A DNA stretch of 64,000 nucleotides from Membranipora membranacea (lineage: Eukaryota; Bryozoa; Gymnolaemata; Cheilostomatida; Membraniporidae), in the NCBI GenBank assembly GCA_914767715.1, contig OU612075.1, positions 5,642,001-5,706,000 of the forward strand. The letters run 5' to 3'. Each line of letters starts with the position of its first letter. Position 1 is the stretch's first letter. Shown here piece after piece: positions 31,656-45,262 of the stretch. The position numbers and the translations under genes are program-made. The notes under the pieces were generated by a model, which was not told the DNA's origin, did not search any database, and saw only the letters and a list, made by a program, of their open reading frames with translations.

Positions 31656-34600
31656 CTATTTAATTTTGAAGAGCATTACGCCTGTCTGTCTACAAGCTAA
31701 CACCATATTCCCATTTCTAACAGCGATGTCAAGGATCCAGGCTTTATTATCAACAGACTCCTTTATCTTCTCATGTGTCAGCTCACCTATCTTCTTACCT
31801 GTAAAATAACAACAAAAATTTATGAATAGCCATTCTGAAAAAATGAGAATTGCTGTTCTAGATCCTACGTGGGAGTTTGAAGTATTCAAATCCACTCAGC
31901 ACAAATAATGTTCGCACAAAATATAAATGAATCATATCTAAGTACTATAGTTGGCTTACATGCCACAAAATTATCATGAGTATTCAAAGCCACTTTAGCT
32001 AATTTACTCTAATAACTAGAAACCCTTGCACCACTCACCTTCTGGTGAGATGATGTAGATATTTGGTGTATCGATGCTTGTCACATAGACGAATCCTGAC
32101 TCATCTCTGTCTATTCCTCCAGCATATGGCAGGCCTGAACACACCCACATTCGGACTGGTGATGGTGACAGAGCATATTTATACAGTTTTCCTTCGCTAG
32201 GATCAGTTACAAGTACAGCATCAGAGGTGAGGTGAACTCCACACGGTATCTGTAAGTCTGTCAGAGGGTGCTGAACTGGTGTGTATCATTAGTGGAGGAG
32301 AAGACCATCAGTGTTTTATTGACATAGTCAATACTCGCTATGAAGTCCTTGTTTGCTGACAGGTGTGTGATTCTGTTCGCGTTGTCTGTTTCCTCACTGT
32401 GTAGGACTGTTTGTGTCGGTTTATCCATCGTTCCCAGATAGGTGACATACTTCTTCCCACTTGATGATACGGTCTGACTATACAGCTTTTCACCGACTGC
32501 TAATGATGATGTCACATGTTTCACACCACGATAGCTCAATGTCCTATCTAGTTTTAAGTCACCAGCTTGTCTTATTTCTACTTGAATGTCCATAGCACAC
32601 AGTATGCTGTCATCATCAGTCCAGCTAACTCCATAACACCACCAAGCAGTTTTCTCAGTCTTCACATGCTCTATTGCGATGGGTGGAAATTCTAGGTTTG
32701 CGTTGACATTCAATGTGTGGATACCTGTTGGTAAAAGTATGGTTTGAAAAAATATGTGCAACAACAATAATGATAAAGATAAACATATATACTCTGTTTT
32801 GGACACCGCATCATAAAAGTAAAATATAGCAATTTGGAAAATTTGGAAATCTCAAAAACTCTCTTCGGGTTTTAAAGGGAAATATTAAGTAGAGTGAGAG
32901 TTTGTCATTAACGCTGGCATCTAACTTTTGGGATTTATATTTTATACTTTTTTATTTAACAGACATGACTTTTCCATAATGTACCAGAAAGATTAAAACA
33001 AAGGTGAATTAAGTCCTCAATTACTGACCTGTATGTAGGTAAGGTGTCTTCAAGATTATCACTTTTTCATAATCTTTGCTGCTGTTTGTCTGTTCAAGTT
33101 TTCTGGACACCTCATCAAACTCCTCCAGTAACTGTCTGTCTGCTCGTCTGTCTGCCAGGTGAGTACCATAGATATACAAGTCATCAAGGACGGTGGTGTT
33201 TAGTAGAATCTCATCAGAAAACTGTTCTACTTCAACAGTAGATCTGTCAATATGCTCCCAGAACTCTCTCTTCAACTCTTCTGACTCGTGTCTGATTTGC
33301 CGAATCTATGAAATGTAATAGTTTGTAGGGCTTACGAAACTGAATCTGGATGTACAACACATTTAACAATTATGAGCACTCAAATCAGTCAGGGGAAGTT
33401 ACCAGCATCAAAATGGCAAAACAGCCAACTATAAATATCTGCCTTGGTGACATGGAAACCACCTAGTATTATGTCTGTTTTTCCATTTGAACATCATGAC
33501 AGGTATTCATCCCGCTGAATATCCATGTTTAGAGTGAAAGGTGAATATTTTATATGTTATTAGAGGTACAATCGAATAGGATACACTCAACGAAACTGCT
33601 CAACAGTCGAGCATGCAAGCTTTGTTCGCCCTCCCCTTCCCCCCCCCCCCCCCCCCCCACCGAACAAAGCTTGTCAAGACAGGCTAAAGGAAAATATGCT
33701 TATGGCAAATACAAAGGCACATTACCAGATCATCAGCCATTATGTCTATAGTGTGATTGATGGACTCCACATGATCTTCTAGATCACTGAGACGTTTCCA
33801 TGTGGATTTTACTGAACTTCTACATCTCTTAATCTTATCATAGATACTCTGTGATAAGATCCTCAGCTTGTCTCTCATGTCATCAGTAAACTTCCTCAGT
33901 GGAATTATCTCATGATGTCCACCTACATTAATAGTTTCAGGTTTATAGTGGATTATCAAATATTCATCCACAACCTAATCTCATGCATCCCATATGAATT
34001 TACCTGTACCCTGTTTAACAGGCACCTCTTGGTGGTTTTGGTTTTTGGTTTGGTTTGATTTGATTCGTTGTCACATATATACATGTACATACATAATATA
34101 GTGGATTATATAATTAATATATGGATTTGCCGCTGATGACTAAAAAACTAAAAGGTTCAAATCATAAAAAGTAATTGAAAATAAAAAATAGCACAGATAC
34201 AAACTAAATTAGAACATTGTATTAGCGTTTACTGGAAGTATTGCAGACATTTATATGAGTGAGTGATCAAACTGTGGTTTGGGAGTTGGGTGTTCCTACA
34301 AAGATGAAACATTTCTGGGTTTCCCCATAAAGCAGCCAACACAGTGAGAGAAATGATGAATAAACTGGTTATGTTTCAGAGCAATCTGTATTCTGCATAT
34401 TTAATTGCAGGTTAACGGATGCAATACCTAATGAGAACAATCCCTTGTGTTTGGTTAAGAAATTGTCCGAGGAAACAGATATCGACTTTACCTCTACTGG
34501 CTTGAGCTTGATTTGGAGTTTTGTCAGTTGTATCAGAGAAGTTGTGTCCACATTCGAAGCAAAACTTAGCTTGTGCTCCTTGTCTTGTGTTTGCTCTAGG

Positions 34601-37600
34601 AGCCTCACATTCCACACATACTAGATTCTCAGCTGCTGCTTCTTCTGTCCATGCTTTCCTCTTATTTCTCTTAGATTTCTTCTTCTCCTTTTTTCCTGCT
34701 GCTTTTATGTCTGCAAGAGATCATTCACACAGGGAGAGTGATTTTTAAATTCTTGGTGTAAAAAATTGGTTAACTATGGTTTTATCACAGTTACAACGAA
34801 TTGTTGCTGTATTTATCTTGGTTACCGAAGCACAAATAAATTCAATTTAGTTTCTAAGCAGTGTGCTATGAGTTGATTGTTTGTTGTTGACATTGAATAT
34901 TCTATTTACTCTAAGTCAAATTGGCACCCCAGAGCTAGATGTTGAGCCTACTGAAAGAGCCTAGCTTGTTCTCATATTATTTTATGATCACTTACTTGCA
35001 TCTGTCAGCCCTGCAGCCTGATGGCTATCAATATTTACATAGGGACACTTTTCCTTTGTGTCGCATCTCTTGCAGAACATTGTCTTGCACAGTCGACAAA
35101 TTTCTCCAAGTACATGTTTACTATGTTGCTGACACCGTTGCACCTCATACCGTTCCGGGGCTAGCTCATCTTCAATGGGGAGCATCTGATGGTCCCCACT
35201 ATGAACTTCATGTTCCTGAAACCGAAGTAAACAGATTGGCCATTGATGGATCATGGATATGCTATCCTATATATATATATTCTTTTTATTGTCAATCTAC
35301 AATCATCTTTAAGAATGTTTTCCATGCAGTGACAGAACAAAAAAGTAACTTAAGCGGAGAGAAAAAGAAAAAAATACACAAGTAATCAAAATTAATAGGA
35401 TTTAAAGTGCTTTGATAGTTTTTCTTTAAAATGAGTAAGTCTGGTTGCTGAGTGTATCTGAATTGGTAAAGAATTCAAATTTGTAGTGATTTTTTGTCTT
35501 AATTGATCGCTGTGAAAATGTAATAGATGTTTGTCTCTAAAAAAGGTTTTAGAGCTAGCTGGAATAAATCCTTCCAAAAGGAAGTCAGGTGCCTATCACT
35601 CGAAGCTTGTTCTATTGTGCTAAATACACATGATGTAGAATCTTTATAGGTTCGAATCGCTCTCGTGGAAAATACACGCTCAAAGGCAACAATCTACAGA
35701 CTTACATCTGCATGCTTTCTACAGAACCTCCTCTTGCAGTCAGCACAGCAAACCACAGATCTAACAGAGTCTGTCTCACACAGCTCACATCTCAGCTCGA
35801 TTGGTATCCAGGTTACAGGCTTAGCCAGTGCAGATTTAACAGCTGCCTTTGTAACTCCTGGCAACGATTGGATGTCAATGTCTTTAAATGTTTTCCTGCC
35901 ATGAATAAAGAAGCCTAATTAGAATTGATTATTAGGAGTTGTATCCTGTTAGAACATTGTCAGACAACTCCATAGATAGATTGACCTAATTATTCTTTTG
36001 TTTGCAGGTTTCATCAGGGGTTCTACACTCTAGGATTCTATACACTATACACTACTACTTTCTGTACACCATAGTATTTAACAAGCACCTTTTAATGCTG
36101 GGTGGTCGGCTACATACATATGAGATCATTATATTATGATCTTGCCTTAACTTTTCTGCAATTTGCAAACAATATTTTATATATTCTCCATATCTGACTT
36201 ACTTGCACACTTTACACTCGATCTCCTTGTTTTGATAGTTCACATTTATGCATTTTGTACAGTGAGTGTGTCCGCAGGGAAGAGCCTTAGGATCTTTAAT
36301 CTCACAAAGTCTCGCAAAACAAAATCCACATTCTGTATCTCTGGTCACTGGTACTATCTCTATCTCTACATCCATGATGACTGGCTTGTGATCATCCTTC
36401 TTGCTACCTAAAGATGAGGGGTTATGATTATGATTAAAGTTTAACTTTTACTGAGGGAAACAAAACAACAATATATTTGAGTGTAAGGGAATAACTATTA
36501 CAACCACCAAACTATAAAACAATGAGATTTTAGATTTTAACGTTGACTCTTATATAAATGGAATTGGCGGATATTATTGTTGTGTAAGATATAGGGATAC
36601 CACATGAGGTTATCTTTGTGAGTAAAGTAACAAATATCATGTAACGCAAAATCCTCCTCCCTTCCAGATGAGGATTCAAACACGATGGGAAGGTATGTGG
36701 AACATGATCAGTCAAATTAGTAATCACTATTTTAATGGACTTACTTGTATCTCCTATTGAGCAGTCTTTACCACAAGAAGGACAAAACTGGAAATATGAA
36801 CCGTCTTCTTTTCTTGTCAGAGCAGTGGTGCATTCATCACACTTTATCTTCTTCTCTGCTCCACCTACATATCAGGACAATATTTGAAATAAACAAGAAT
36901 TATTTCGATGTTGCGGAGGGTGAACTGGAACATTGAACATTGAAATGCCCTATGATGCAACTCCTTTCCGATGAACTTTTAGAGCAAAAATGCCACCGTA
37001 TTGCAATAAAACTAATGCTTAATAAATGAATGGTTGATGGTATCATACTAACGTAAACCATATGAAGGTGATATATATTTAGCAGATAGTTGTTAGTTAG
37101 ATGAAATTTAGAAAAAGTTCATGTACACCAGTTCTCCTATTATTTTTGGTTAATGAAGACCCTATAAACCCACATACCAGACAATATACAATTATCTTGT
37201 CAAAATATCACTCTTGTGGGTAAATGGGTGGCAGGTAAACGTTCACAAATTGCATATTTCTTTTACAGCAAGGCAAGGCAAGGCAAGCTAACTCATGCAC
37301 AATACTAAATCTTCAACCGTTGTTAAATGATATATAAGGAAAAATTGACCCCCCCCCCCATTCCTAACCCAACAAGGTTATAACTTCAAGCCGATATTTT
37401 ACCACTAGCATAATAATACAAAAGAACAGCCTCATCTATGCTATAGGAAAATTAATCGATGCAGAATAAGAACTGTTTTGTTATTTTAACTAGTATGTGA
37501 GCAAGCAATGTCCTTGAAAGCTTTGTACCTAAAAACAAAATTTATTGATTATTGATAAGCCAGATTGTTTAACTCTGATGTGAGCCTCAATACATTCAGT

Positions 37601-38640
37601 CTTGTTGATTAATTGAGAATAATCAAGAGGAAACAATTCAATTGAGCAACTATAATTCGGATACTTGAGTTTCAATCACTCACATGCTAGGTACAATACT
37701 GTGGAAAGTGAGTAATGGTGATGCAATAGTTTAGGTCAAAAACAATTTAGATTGTAAACAAGACCAACTAGGTTACACTCAAATGAACTATAACAATTTA
37801 CCTAGCCACTGGATTGCCCTTGATTGGTGGGTGAAGAGAAGACGCACCCACCAATCAGATCCAACACATTGGCTTTAATTTACCTACAAAATCTGGTTGA
37901 CATATATTGACATATAATATCAAATGTGTAGAAAAGTAACAGAAACATCTGGGGAACTAATCATAGGCTGCGCCAATGGTCAGATCATTAGGGGTCAAAA
38001 TCCCACTACGTAATGAAGTATAATTCTTGGTTTTGTGACCTTTCCCACCAAAAACTGAAGCCTAAATAAGTTGAAAATTTGTGTAGATGCTTTAATATAC
38101 ATACCTGCGACACTTTTAGCTGTTCCTGTCTCAATTTCTTTCTTATCTTGACCTTTATTGACATTAGACAAAACTTTTTCCAGCAGAGGTTGTAGTTTGT
38201 GCTTACTGATGTGGGAATGTTCCTGCAAATAACCAGGAAAATGGGCACCCCAAGTTTGATTTACACATTATTGGAGTAAGTTATGTCTCAAACTCCTTTG
38301 AAGAACCAGGCTGATGTTGCAATCTGGGAATGCTGTTAAAATATTGATTGAGTCTGACTGGTGTATCAAGATTTACTTTATCTCAGATGCCTCTTCTTTA
38401 TTTTGTTGGTGAAACCTACCGGAAAAAGAGGGGCTTGAAGATGATATTTGACATTAATATTACCTGGCCATGATGTTCACAGTACCACTTCTCACAATCA
38501 GAACAGCACACCGCCGCTTTGACTGGTTTGTCTCTACACATATCACATCTCCTAGTCTCAGATTCTGCTGGCTTCTCCTCAGTGGCAGCAGGCTGGGGGT
38601 GTGTGGGAGCAGCACCGGCCATTACACTACAATACTTCAT
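31656..38640 (-). CDS. TRIM-like protein: B-boxes, internal RING, coiled coil, beta-propeller (about 850 aa)
   Basis: Minus-strand exons: 38464-38640 (ATG), 38105-38222, 36745-36864, 36203-36407, 35706-35895, 34996-35215, 34492-34710, 33726-33922, 33029-33305, 32039-32724 and 31656-31798 (TAG). Order of domains: B-box-like zinc finger (CDMC, CCSDCEKWYCEHH); zinc ribbon (CDEC, FCPSC); RING at residues about 106-165 (CGFC, LPCGHTHC, CKVC); two further B-boxes (CELC with CCADCKRRFCRKH; CQQH with CRLC and FCKRC); a second zinc ribbon (CVEC, FCFEC); coiled coil; and an NHL-like propeller (TSDAVLVTDPSEGKLYKYAL). RING-type TRIMs are E3 ubiquitin ligases, often in innate immunity. The position of the RING after a B-box is unusual. 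Oddity: a one-base shift near 32262 puts TGA after HQFSTL inside the propeller; exon ends and the sequence beyond remain coding, so this is either an assembly error or recent damage. A 5' UTR exon probably lies near 38853-39000. Paralogue: 53.1-58.2 kb. Confidence 0.8.
33605..33690. mobile_element. Foldback repeat with a 20-C run in TRIM intron
   Basis: CAAGCTTTGTTCG at the left pairs with CGAACAAAGCTTG at the right, around a run of about 20 C at 33639-33658. Same family as 11940-12003. Confidence 0.65.
37796..37880. mobile_element. MITE of the TTGGCTCTGA family, short form
   Basis: GATTGGTGGGTG and CACCCACCAATC form the inner arms, about 20 nt apart. Same motif as the MITEs in MED27 introns. 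Confidence 0.55.
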
Positions 38641-39127
38641 AGGGTCTGCTTTTAGAGTTGATACAAAGGTTATTCGTGCAATTAATGAATTCAGGACGAA
38701 TATGGGGAATGAATACAGGTGGTACAAGCTAGAGGATAATTAGTAAGTGATACTATGTCACAGAGTACCTTGCTCATTGCTGCCACCATTAAATCAGAAC
38801 CAGTATGACGAGATGAGAATTTAATACACCTATATACATACCTGAATATCCGTAGATGTTCTTGTATTTGAATATCTTCTTCACCTTTTTTTATATCAGA
38901 CTGAACTTGAGAAGATGCTATATAGGTCCCTAGCTGCTGCTTGACTCTGTTGGTGCCCCCACTCTCAACTGCACAACGCTTAACAAATTGTGAAACTTCT
39001 AATCATGTGATTTTAGTTCCTTTAGGTGACGCAAAACCTAAAAAATAATAATAGCGATTATCTGTGTACCCTACATAGTCCAAATTGCAGCTATCATAAA
39101 ATATCAAGGTTATTTAGATGACACCAA

Positions 39128-39480
39128 ACACTGTGCAAAATGGATTCCTATTCAGAGCTTATTCCAAGGGGATAATGATTGTATAAATTATAGATGAAGT
39201 TATACCTACATTGTATAATTACAATTGAATTGAATAAGTTGTCTACTTATACCATATATTGAATAATTAGGAATACAACAAAGTTGTATTCCTTTTGTTT
39301 TAGTAGGGTTTATTATTAGTTTTATTATTGCAACACTTTTCTAGTCATAGTTGCATTATTTTGCCAGGAATGTGGTATAATCATTGTATAGAGTGGAATA
39401 ATGAAGGTATAAACATGATTATTCAAACTTATGCCCAGTGCATAATCATTGAATAGGAATTGATTTTGCACAGTGAAAAC
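39128..39480. mobile_element. Terminal-inverted-repeat element present only in the left block
   Basis: Ends CACTGTGCAAAATGGATTCC and GGAATTGATTTTGCACAGTG form a TIR starting CACTG, as in hAT elements. AAACACTG occurs at both edges and once at the empty site in the inverted copy (52170-52182). About 350 bp, no coding. Confidence 0.7.
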
Positions 39481-40989
39481 ACTGCGAGGTAAAATCAAAT
39501 GTCCACATGACCAGGCTAATTAAACTGCCTATGCTTTTCAACGATGCGCGTTTTTGGTAGGTGAAATGCAATTTACCTTGGAGGAGTAAGTATTCACTGG
39601 AGGAAAATATGTCCAATTCGCAATGCTTGAAAGGGCTTAATTTTCTGCTAGCCACCATTTTTTTAAATTCTATAATATATAAAGACTGCACTTCAGGTAG
39701 CCACAATTAAGTGCTAGCTTACATAAACTCGCTCAAAACTAGCGAAACGAAACTGTGGCCTCTATTCGAGCCTATATGGTAGTGGCCTGCTGTAGATTGT
39801 TGCCTTTGGTAGGGCCGCAGCTATTGTAGAACATTAGTAAGCTTTGTGCCTCAAAACCTTCCAATACAGATTACTATTTGACTGCACAGTAAACTAATGA
39901 ATTGCTATTTATTTGTTCTCAGCCTGCACAGCTCATAACAGAAAGCAACAATTCAAAAGACTATTGCTGTTATATTAACCAAACATGAAAGACACGACTG
40001 TAGCTGCAGGTCTAACGACATGCTAGCTTGAATCAACAAGCGCAAAGGCTATTAAGCTTTCAGCCATTCTTTGAATGTGATTATATTTTTCCTCTCTTTT
40101 CTCCATGATGACTAATTAAAGTCAGTTGCATGTGGCACATCCTTGCTATCAGGTGTGGCAGCTCACCATCTATATATGCAAAAGAATGGATTTCACCTAA
40201 TATATAACTGTAACTACATTTATGTAAAGGAGCCAATGAGGTAAATACTTATGCTGTATTTGTATCATAACTTTGATGCGTAATTGCCTTTTATTGCATA
40301 GCTTTGATCGTTCTTTGCTTTTGATTCCCATGAATTTCTTGTCATTCAAACCAGTGATGTCCCTCTTTCTAATAAACTGTTATGTTTTTGCTTTCAGTTT
40401 TACAACAGTGAATAAACTAATCACGATCGTTAACTCATTCCAACAATTTCGCGTGGCTGCAGCTAAAACGACTTTTGATTTTAAGACAGCAGTTCACTCT
40501 GCTAGTGTCCGCCACAGAGGCTACTTATAAGGTCAAAGCTACCCACACAATCAAGCAAATTGACGTGGGAGGGGGTGCTCAACTGAACAGGCAGATCATC
40601 GCAACCTCCCACAAATCCGTCAGCGGCGATAACATAAAGAAATGGGGATCTATCTCATTGTTGGTGGGTTAAACTAGTATGGATGGTAGCTTCGAGACGC
40701 TCTAGATCAGCTGTCTCATTTGTGTGGAGTTTGCCAGTTTCAGTAGAAATCTTGACAGAATCTAGAGGTCCTGATCTGAAGTGATCTGCCCTTCCAGATC
40801 TTTATACATATCCGTCTAAGTGTAATGAGGTTTATCTATGTTCACCCGTATCTTCCACCGACCATCCATAAGAGCAAGCAGCTGCTAAAATCAGTCAGTT
40901 TGTTTCACTGCGTATAAAGTTATGAAAGTACAAATAAAATCACCTGATTGTCATTTAGAACTCTTTGTATATTCCACATATATAATAAA

Positions 40990-41095
40990 AAAGTATAATA
41001 TAATATAGTATAATATAATATAATATAATATAAAATGATATAATATAATATAATATAATATAATATAATATAATATAATATAATACAATACAATA
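40990..41095. repeat. (TATAA)n microsatellite
   Basis: About twenty tandem TATAA/ATATA units with few interruptions. The block A counterpart near 2575-2610 is much shorter. Confidence 0.9.
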
Positions 41096-41377
41096 CATCA
41101 GAAAGCACTAGTATAACCCTGATAACTTCTATAATCTATAAAAGCTTGGTAAACTACGTGAAGACAAAATGGTGTTCAGCTCATCAGTTTTTACAAACCT
41201 CTCCTAATCAAGAGGGATTTTTAAACACATCGAAAACTGTTTTTGATTAAAAATTTGGAAAAATGATTGTTATCTCATACTAGAAACATTGTCATGTGGC
41301 GTAAATGGTTTGAGAAGGTAACGCAGTAGAAAATCATTGAGTACAATAATTGGTAAATGAAACTTATCGGTTTCAAT

Positions 41378-44300
41378 TCAGGCTTGAACGACATCGTTGA
41401 CAGAGATGACTCCAGATTTAACCAGAGCAGAGTTTATTCCAAATACAGATTTGCTCTTGTCCTGTTTAACTGTTCCTCTCCTATACCTGATTAAAAAAAA
41501 TCAGGAGAAACTGTAATTGTCTCCTCTTGGGTTGATGAAAGGACAACTCAAAAACCAAAAACCATAACATCCGTTTACCATAGATCAGGGAGGGTGGGAG
41601 AGGTGAGAGTGGTAGATCAACTGGAACATTGGTGGACACTATAGTGGATTAATCGATCATAGTCATAGTTCGATCAGAATTTGTAAATTACTTGTAAATG
41701 TGTGCCTTTTAAAGCTATGGAATTCTATTTGTGGAAAACATCAGTCAGTATCACTCAATTTAGGGGATAAAACCCTCAAACGATATGTCTTACTGTAGGT
41801 ATGTAGTCATACACAACTGGGCAAGAAATCAGTTAAGTAACAACAGGGAATATCAGCTGCCACCCTCAATAAAACAGCATCAAGTCACTCAGGCTACTCA
41901 CTTGAGAAGCGTTGTCATTGGCTCTTTGTTAGCCCTCATTTCATGTTTCTGGTAATCCACATAGATCATGGGACATCTAGGACAAGCCCTTATGTTGTAC
42001 AGTACAGCCTCAGTGCCAATAGCCACTTCTCTCCATGTATCCTGGTAACAAAATATTATCTCAATGATTTTAATATATGGCATTCCTGTCAGACATTGCT
42101 GCTGTGTGAGAAGAGGTTTTTTAGCTGTGACCTTGGGGGGGGAGGGCACCCTCCTCTCCTAACAAACAAAGTTTGCCAAAACAAGCTACCATTTACTAAA
42201 CGATCGTCGAAAAGAAAAAGGAATATAAACTAATTGACAGGAATGAAGATGTTGCACTCTGGTGTTCTACCACTACCCTGCTGCAGCATACGTCCAGTCT
42301 CTGCTCAGTTCTGGACAGCACAGAGGAGAAAAAGTTTGCATATTCTTGAAATAATTAAGTCACTCTTTTTACTTTATATAAGCTCTCAGCTAAGCGAGCG
42401 CAAATTTGATGCTAGTTGCTAGCTAACATTAAGTCACCCTGCAAATAGCTACACTAAAATCTAGCTGATAATTTGCTTTAGTATGGTATTATCTAAAAGT
42501 ACTCACTTCTTCATAAGGCTGCGGTTTGGAGTTATCATCACCGGACACTATGATATTGGGTCTGAAGCTGTCCATAGGAATGGCCTCTGACAGTCTGGTG
42601 TTCAGATCCTCTAGGGATGTTTGACTAGCTATCAGGAATGGATGACTGTTGGCATAGAGCACCTGCAATATATTAATAACTGCGATGAAAGACTTTCAGA
42701 TGAAATGCATATCATGACATTGAATTTAACGAAATGAATTTGATTTGAGTGAAAGTAATGAATGATTTTTGAGGGCAACGACTCACTGATATTGATGAGT
42801 GGCTGTTTGCTCAAATCAAACAGCAAAACAGGTAAATAACGAGTAGTCATTTGGCTGCAGAACATTCTTGAATAAGTAATCCGTTTCAGCAACATAACAT
42901 GTTAAGTGAGAGAAAACTGCATTTTCACTGTCTGAATCGATTAGTTACAGGATGTAAGTTGGTACCGAAAATTTGAGGTGTAAGACAGAACCTTGTTTTA
43001 GGATTCAAGTAAATATCTTAGTTTCAGGATGTATGTCAATACCTTAGTTTTAGGATGTAAGTTGTCGCTCTGATTGTAGATAAATTTGGGGTTCATCTGT
43101 CGATCGATCACAGGGTGAGAAAATCCGAGTCTCGTTGTGGTACCGAGGTAAGTTGTGAACCACTGAGCATATTCATCACCCATATCGAGGTAGGCTGTGT
43201 CTCTTTTATCATACCACCTGTTAAGAGGAGAGGGAATTAAGTTGATAAAGATAGCGCTGAAGTAAAGATAGCTGCAGAACTACGCCGAAACACTTTATTG
43301 CTGTCATATGCTACCAAGTACATCATATCATACAAAGAATAGATTTTTTACTGTTTTACTGAATTTTTTACCACAATCTTTTTTTGTCACTTTTTATGTA
43401 ACGAGACTTTTAAAGGTTAAACACTAGCCTTGTCATGCGGCCACGGGTTTTGGTTTTTGTGGATTTTAAACCCAAAAAACCAAAACCCGTGGTCGCGTGA
43501 CAAGGCTAGTTAAACACACTATGTGAAAATCAATAGTTAGAATAAAGATATTAATAATTATTTATTGGGCTGTTTTAACTCAAGCTATCTGATAAACCCA
43601 TTTGTATTTTAGTTACTTCAAAAAAAATCCCAGATCATCCCAGAGTTGTATTCACATAGTACCCAGATGTAAAAGGAGTCTTGTTACTGCCCCAGAGTCA
43701 TTTTTATTACAGAGATTGTGCGGTATTGTGTTCACGCTGTCTGGGATACCATCCCAACACCATCTGGGAAAATGTGAACCAGACTTAAACCCTTTATCTT
43801 TTATATAAACCAGATCTGATGTGTTAATTTGTAGGGCTTATGGTGACACAGGCATACCTCACAGCCCATAAAAAAATGATCAGAAACATAACCGGTTAGG
43901 TATTCAAAACTCTACATTGTTTAGGTTGACAATAGCTCCCCTCCAGGATTTATATTGTAGTGTATCTTGTTTCGGGTGACTGCACTTACGGGAAACATCC
44001 GACTTTTGACTCGTCATATTCTGGAGTGGTAAGCGGTATCATCAAGCTCTCCATACCGGGTGCGTCTAAGATAAGACAACTCTTACTCTCGCTGTAGCAC
44101 AGCTTAAGATCGAGTAACTTCAGGTTTTTTCTCACTGGTATGTACTCATTAGCCTCCACATTCACCAAAATAAACTGCCTACAAAATTGAATTAATTTAT
44201 ACATGTTACATTTCTTTAGAAAAGGATTATACCTGTTGGTTGTGTATCTCAGAAGAAGGTTGCATTCTGGGATACTATTCTACACACTCTTTTTTAAATT

Positions 44301-45008
44301 ATGTGTAATATTTTTTCCCTCACGGACAAGTGGTGACTTTTCACTATAGATCAAAACTATGAGGGTAAAGGTGACAATAGAGATTGGACTCGTATTATGC
44401 ATGACCCACAGTAAAAAAGTAACAAAATATTGCATCAAATATGATATACTGGTGCCAGTATGGCATATATTGGGTGACACAGATGATTTCAGTCATCGTT
44501 GCTCACTTATTTCTTGTAGGGGTCAAAATTCATTCACGGAGCCTCGCTTATGAGACAGATGTGTAAGCCTTACAAATTTAATGGTGTCACTGGAATACAT
44601 ATCAATTACGGATGACATGTGGATAGCAACCAATTTATTTTTCTCTTTACAGAATATTTAGGTATCTCTCCTCTTCTTGTTTTATGAAAAATGGAAAACG
44701 TTCATCATAACGCGTCCGATTACGACCGTCAATGAAATATATAATACACAATTTAAAAAACTTTTGAAGTGATTTTCTCACCGGTCATGAATGTCCTTGA
44801 ACTTGAGCCCAGTTTCCGTACACTCTGCAGACTCTACATGCAGGGCTGGACCAGATTTGATGGGATATATGATAATCTCAGAGACTTTCCCCACCCTCCT
44901 CTGCCTGACAGACAGACGTTTGTAGAGCAAGTATCCCGCTGCCACTGCCAAAGCCCCGCCCACCACAGCAGACGCTGTCACCAGCTGCTTGTTATCTCCT
45001 ACACCCAT
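41378..45008 (-). CDS. MTARC: mARC / MOSC-domain amidoxime reductase, complete gene (331 aa)
   Basis: Six minus-strand exons: 44782-45008, 43990-44178, 43043-43217, 42507-42662, 41902-42041 and 41378-41486. All phases agree and give 331 residues; vertebrate mARC proteins are about 335. The N terminus has a signal-anchor helix (TASAVVGGALAVAAGYLLY) followed by basic residues, as expected for the outer mitochondrial membrane. Then the MOSC N-terminal barrel (IIIYPIKS, ESAECTETGL), ANSHPFLIASQTSLEDLNTRL, FRPNIIVSG and RACPRC with the cysteine that binds the molybdenum cofactor, and a C-terminal end INSALVKSGVISVNDVVQA. It reduces amidoximes and N-hydroxylated bases with cytochrome b5 and its reductase. 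The acceptor of exon 5 is a normal CAG here, unlike in the left-edge copy. It is head-to-tail with the TRIM gene downstream. Confidence 0.93.
43436..43502. repeat. Short foldback (palindrome)
   Basis: Counterpart of 245-312: CCACGGGTTTTGG and CCAAAACCCGTGG arms. Confidence 0.7.
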
Positions 45009-45185
45009 TACTGCAGAGAATAAGGGTTGATTAAATGTTGATTAAACATTGGATGTCTTATCACAGGACACATCCCGAAGCATGGGGGGCAAAATTAGTT
45101 GCCTTAGTGAGAAGGAGCAATATCTGCGCCATATTGCTCTCTGTTTGCAGGCAGGTCCGAGCAAACATGAGGGCCAAAGCAAAAT

Positions 45186-45262
45186 AGGCTATGGACCGCA
45201 GTGAGATTTGAACCCACGACCTTCAGCATTCAGCATCAACCAACTGAGCCACCTTCTACTCC
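45186..45262 (-). mobile_element. tRNA-derived SINE or tRNA-like relic
   Basis: On the minus strand A-box TGGCTCAGTTGGTTGATGC is followed by B-box GGGTTCAAATCTC. The ends do not close into an acceptor stem I can pair. Confidence 0.5.

Larger units (their letters stand above)
38641..41377. other. Stretch between TRIM and mARC; repeats and old LINE remnant
   Basis: It holds a probable TRIM 5' UTR exon (near 38853-39000), a MITE (39128-39480), sequence homologous in inverted orientation to 51820-52320, an old LINE-associated remnant (40480-40910) and a TATAA microsatellite (40990-41095). No additional gene. Confidence 0.5.
40480..43695. repeat. Duplicated block A, inverted copy
   Basis: Reverse complement of 1 to about 3060, including introns and the small foldback at 43436-43502. 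The homology reaches the left edge of the window, so the true size is larger. Confidence 0.85.

Noticed and set aside
38853-39000. First coding exon of the TRIM gene (reads KRCAVESGGTNRVKQQLG)
   Set aside because: Joined to the next exon it gives a stop in the matching phase before the Met at 38640, so I treat it as 5' UTR.
40990-41095. CRISPR-like or short tandem array
   Set aside because: It is a plain TATAA microsatellite with no spacers, in an animal genome.
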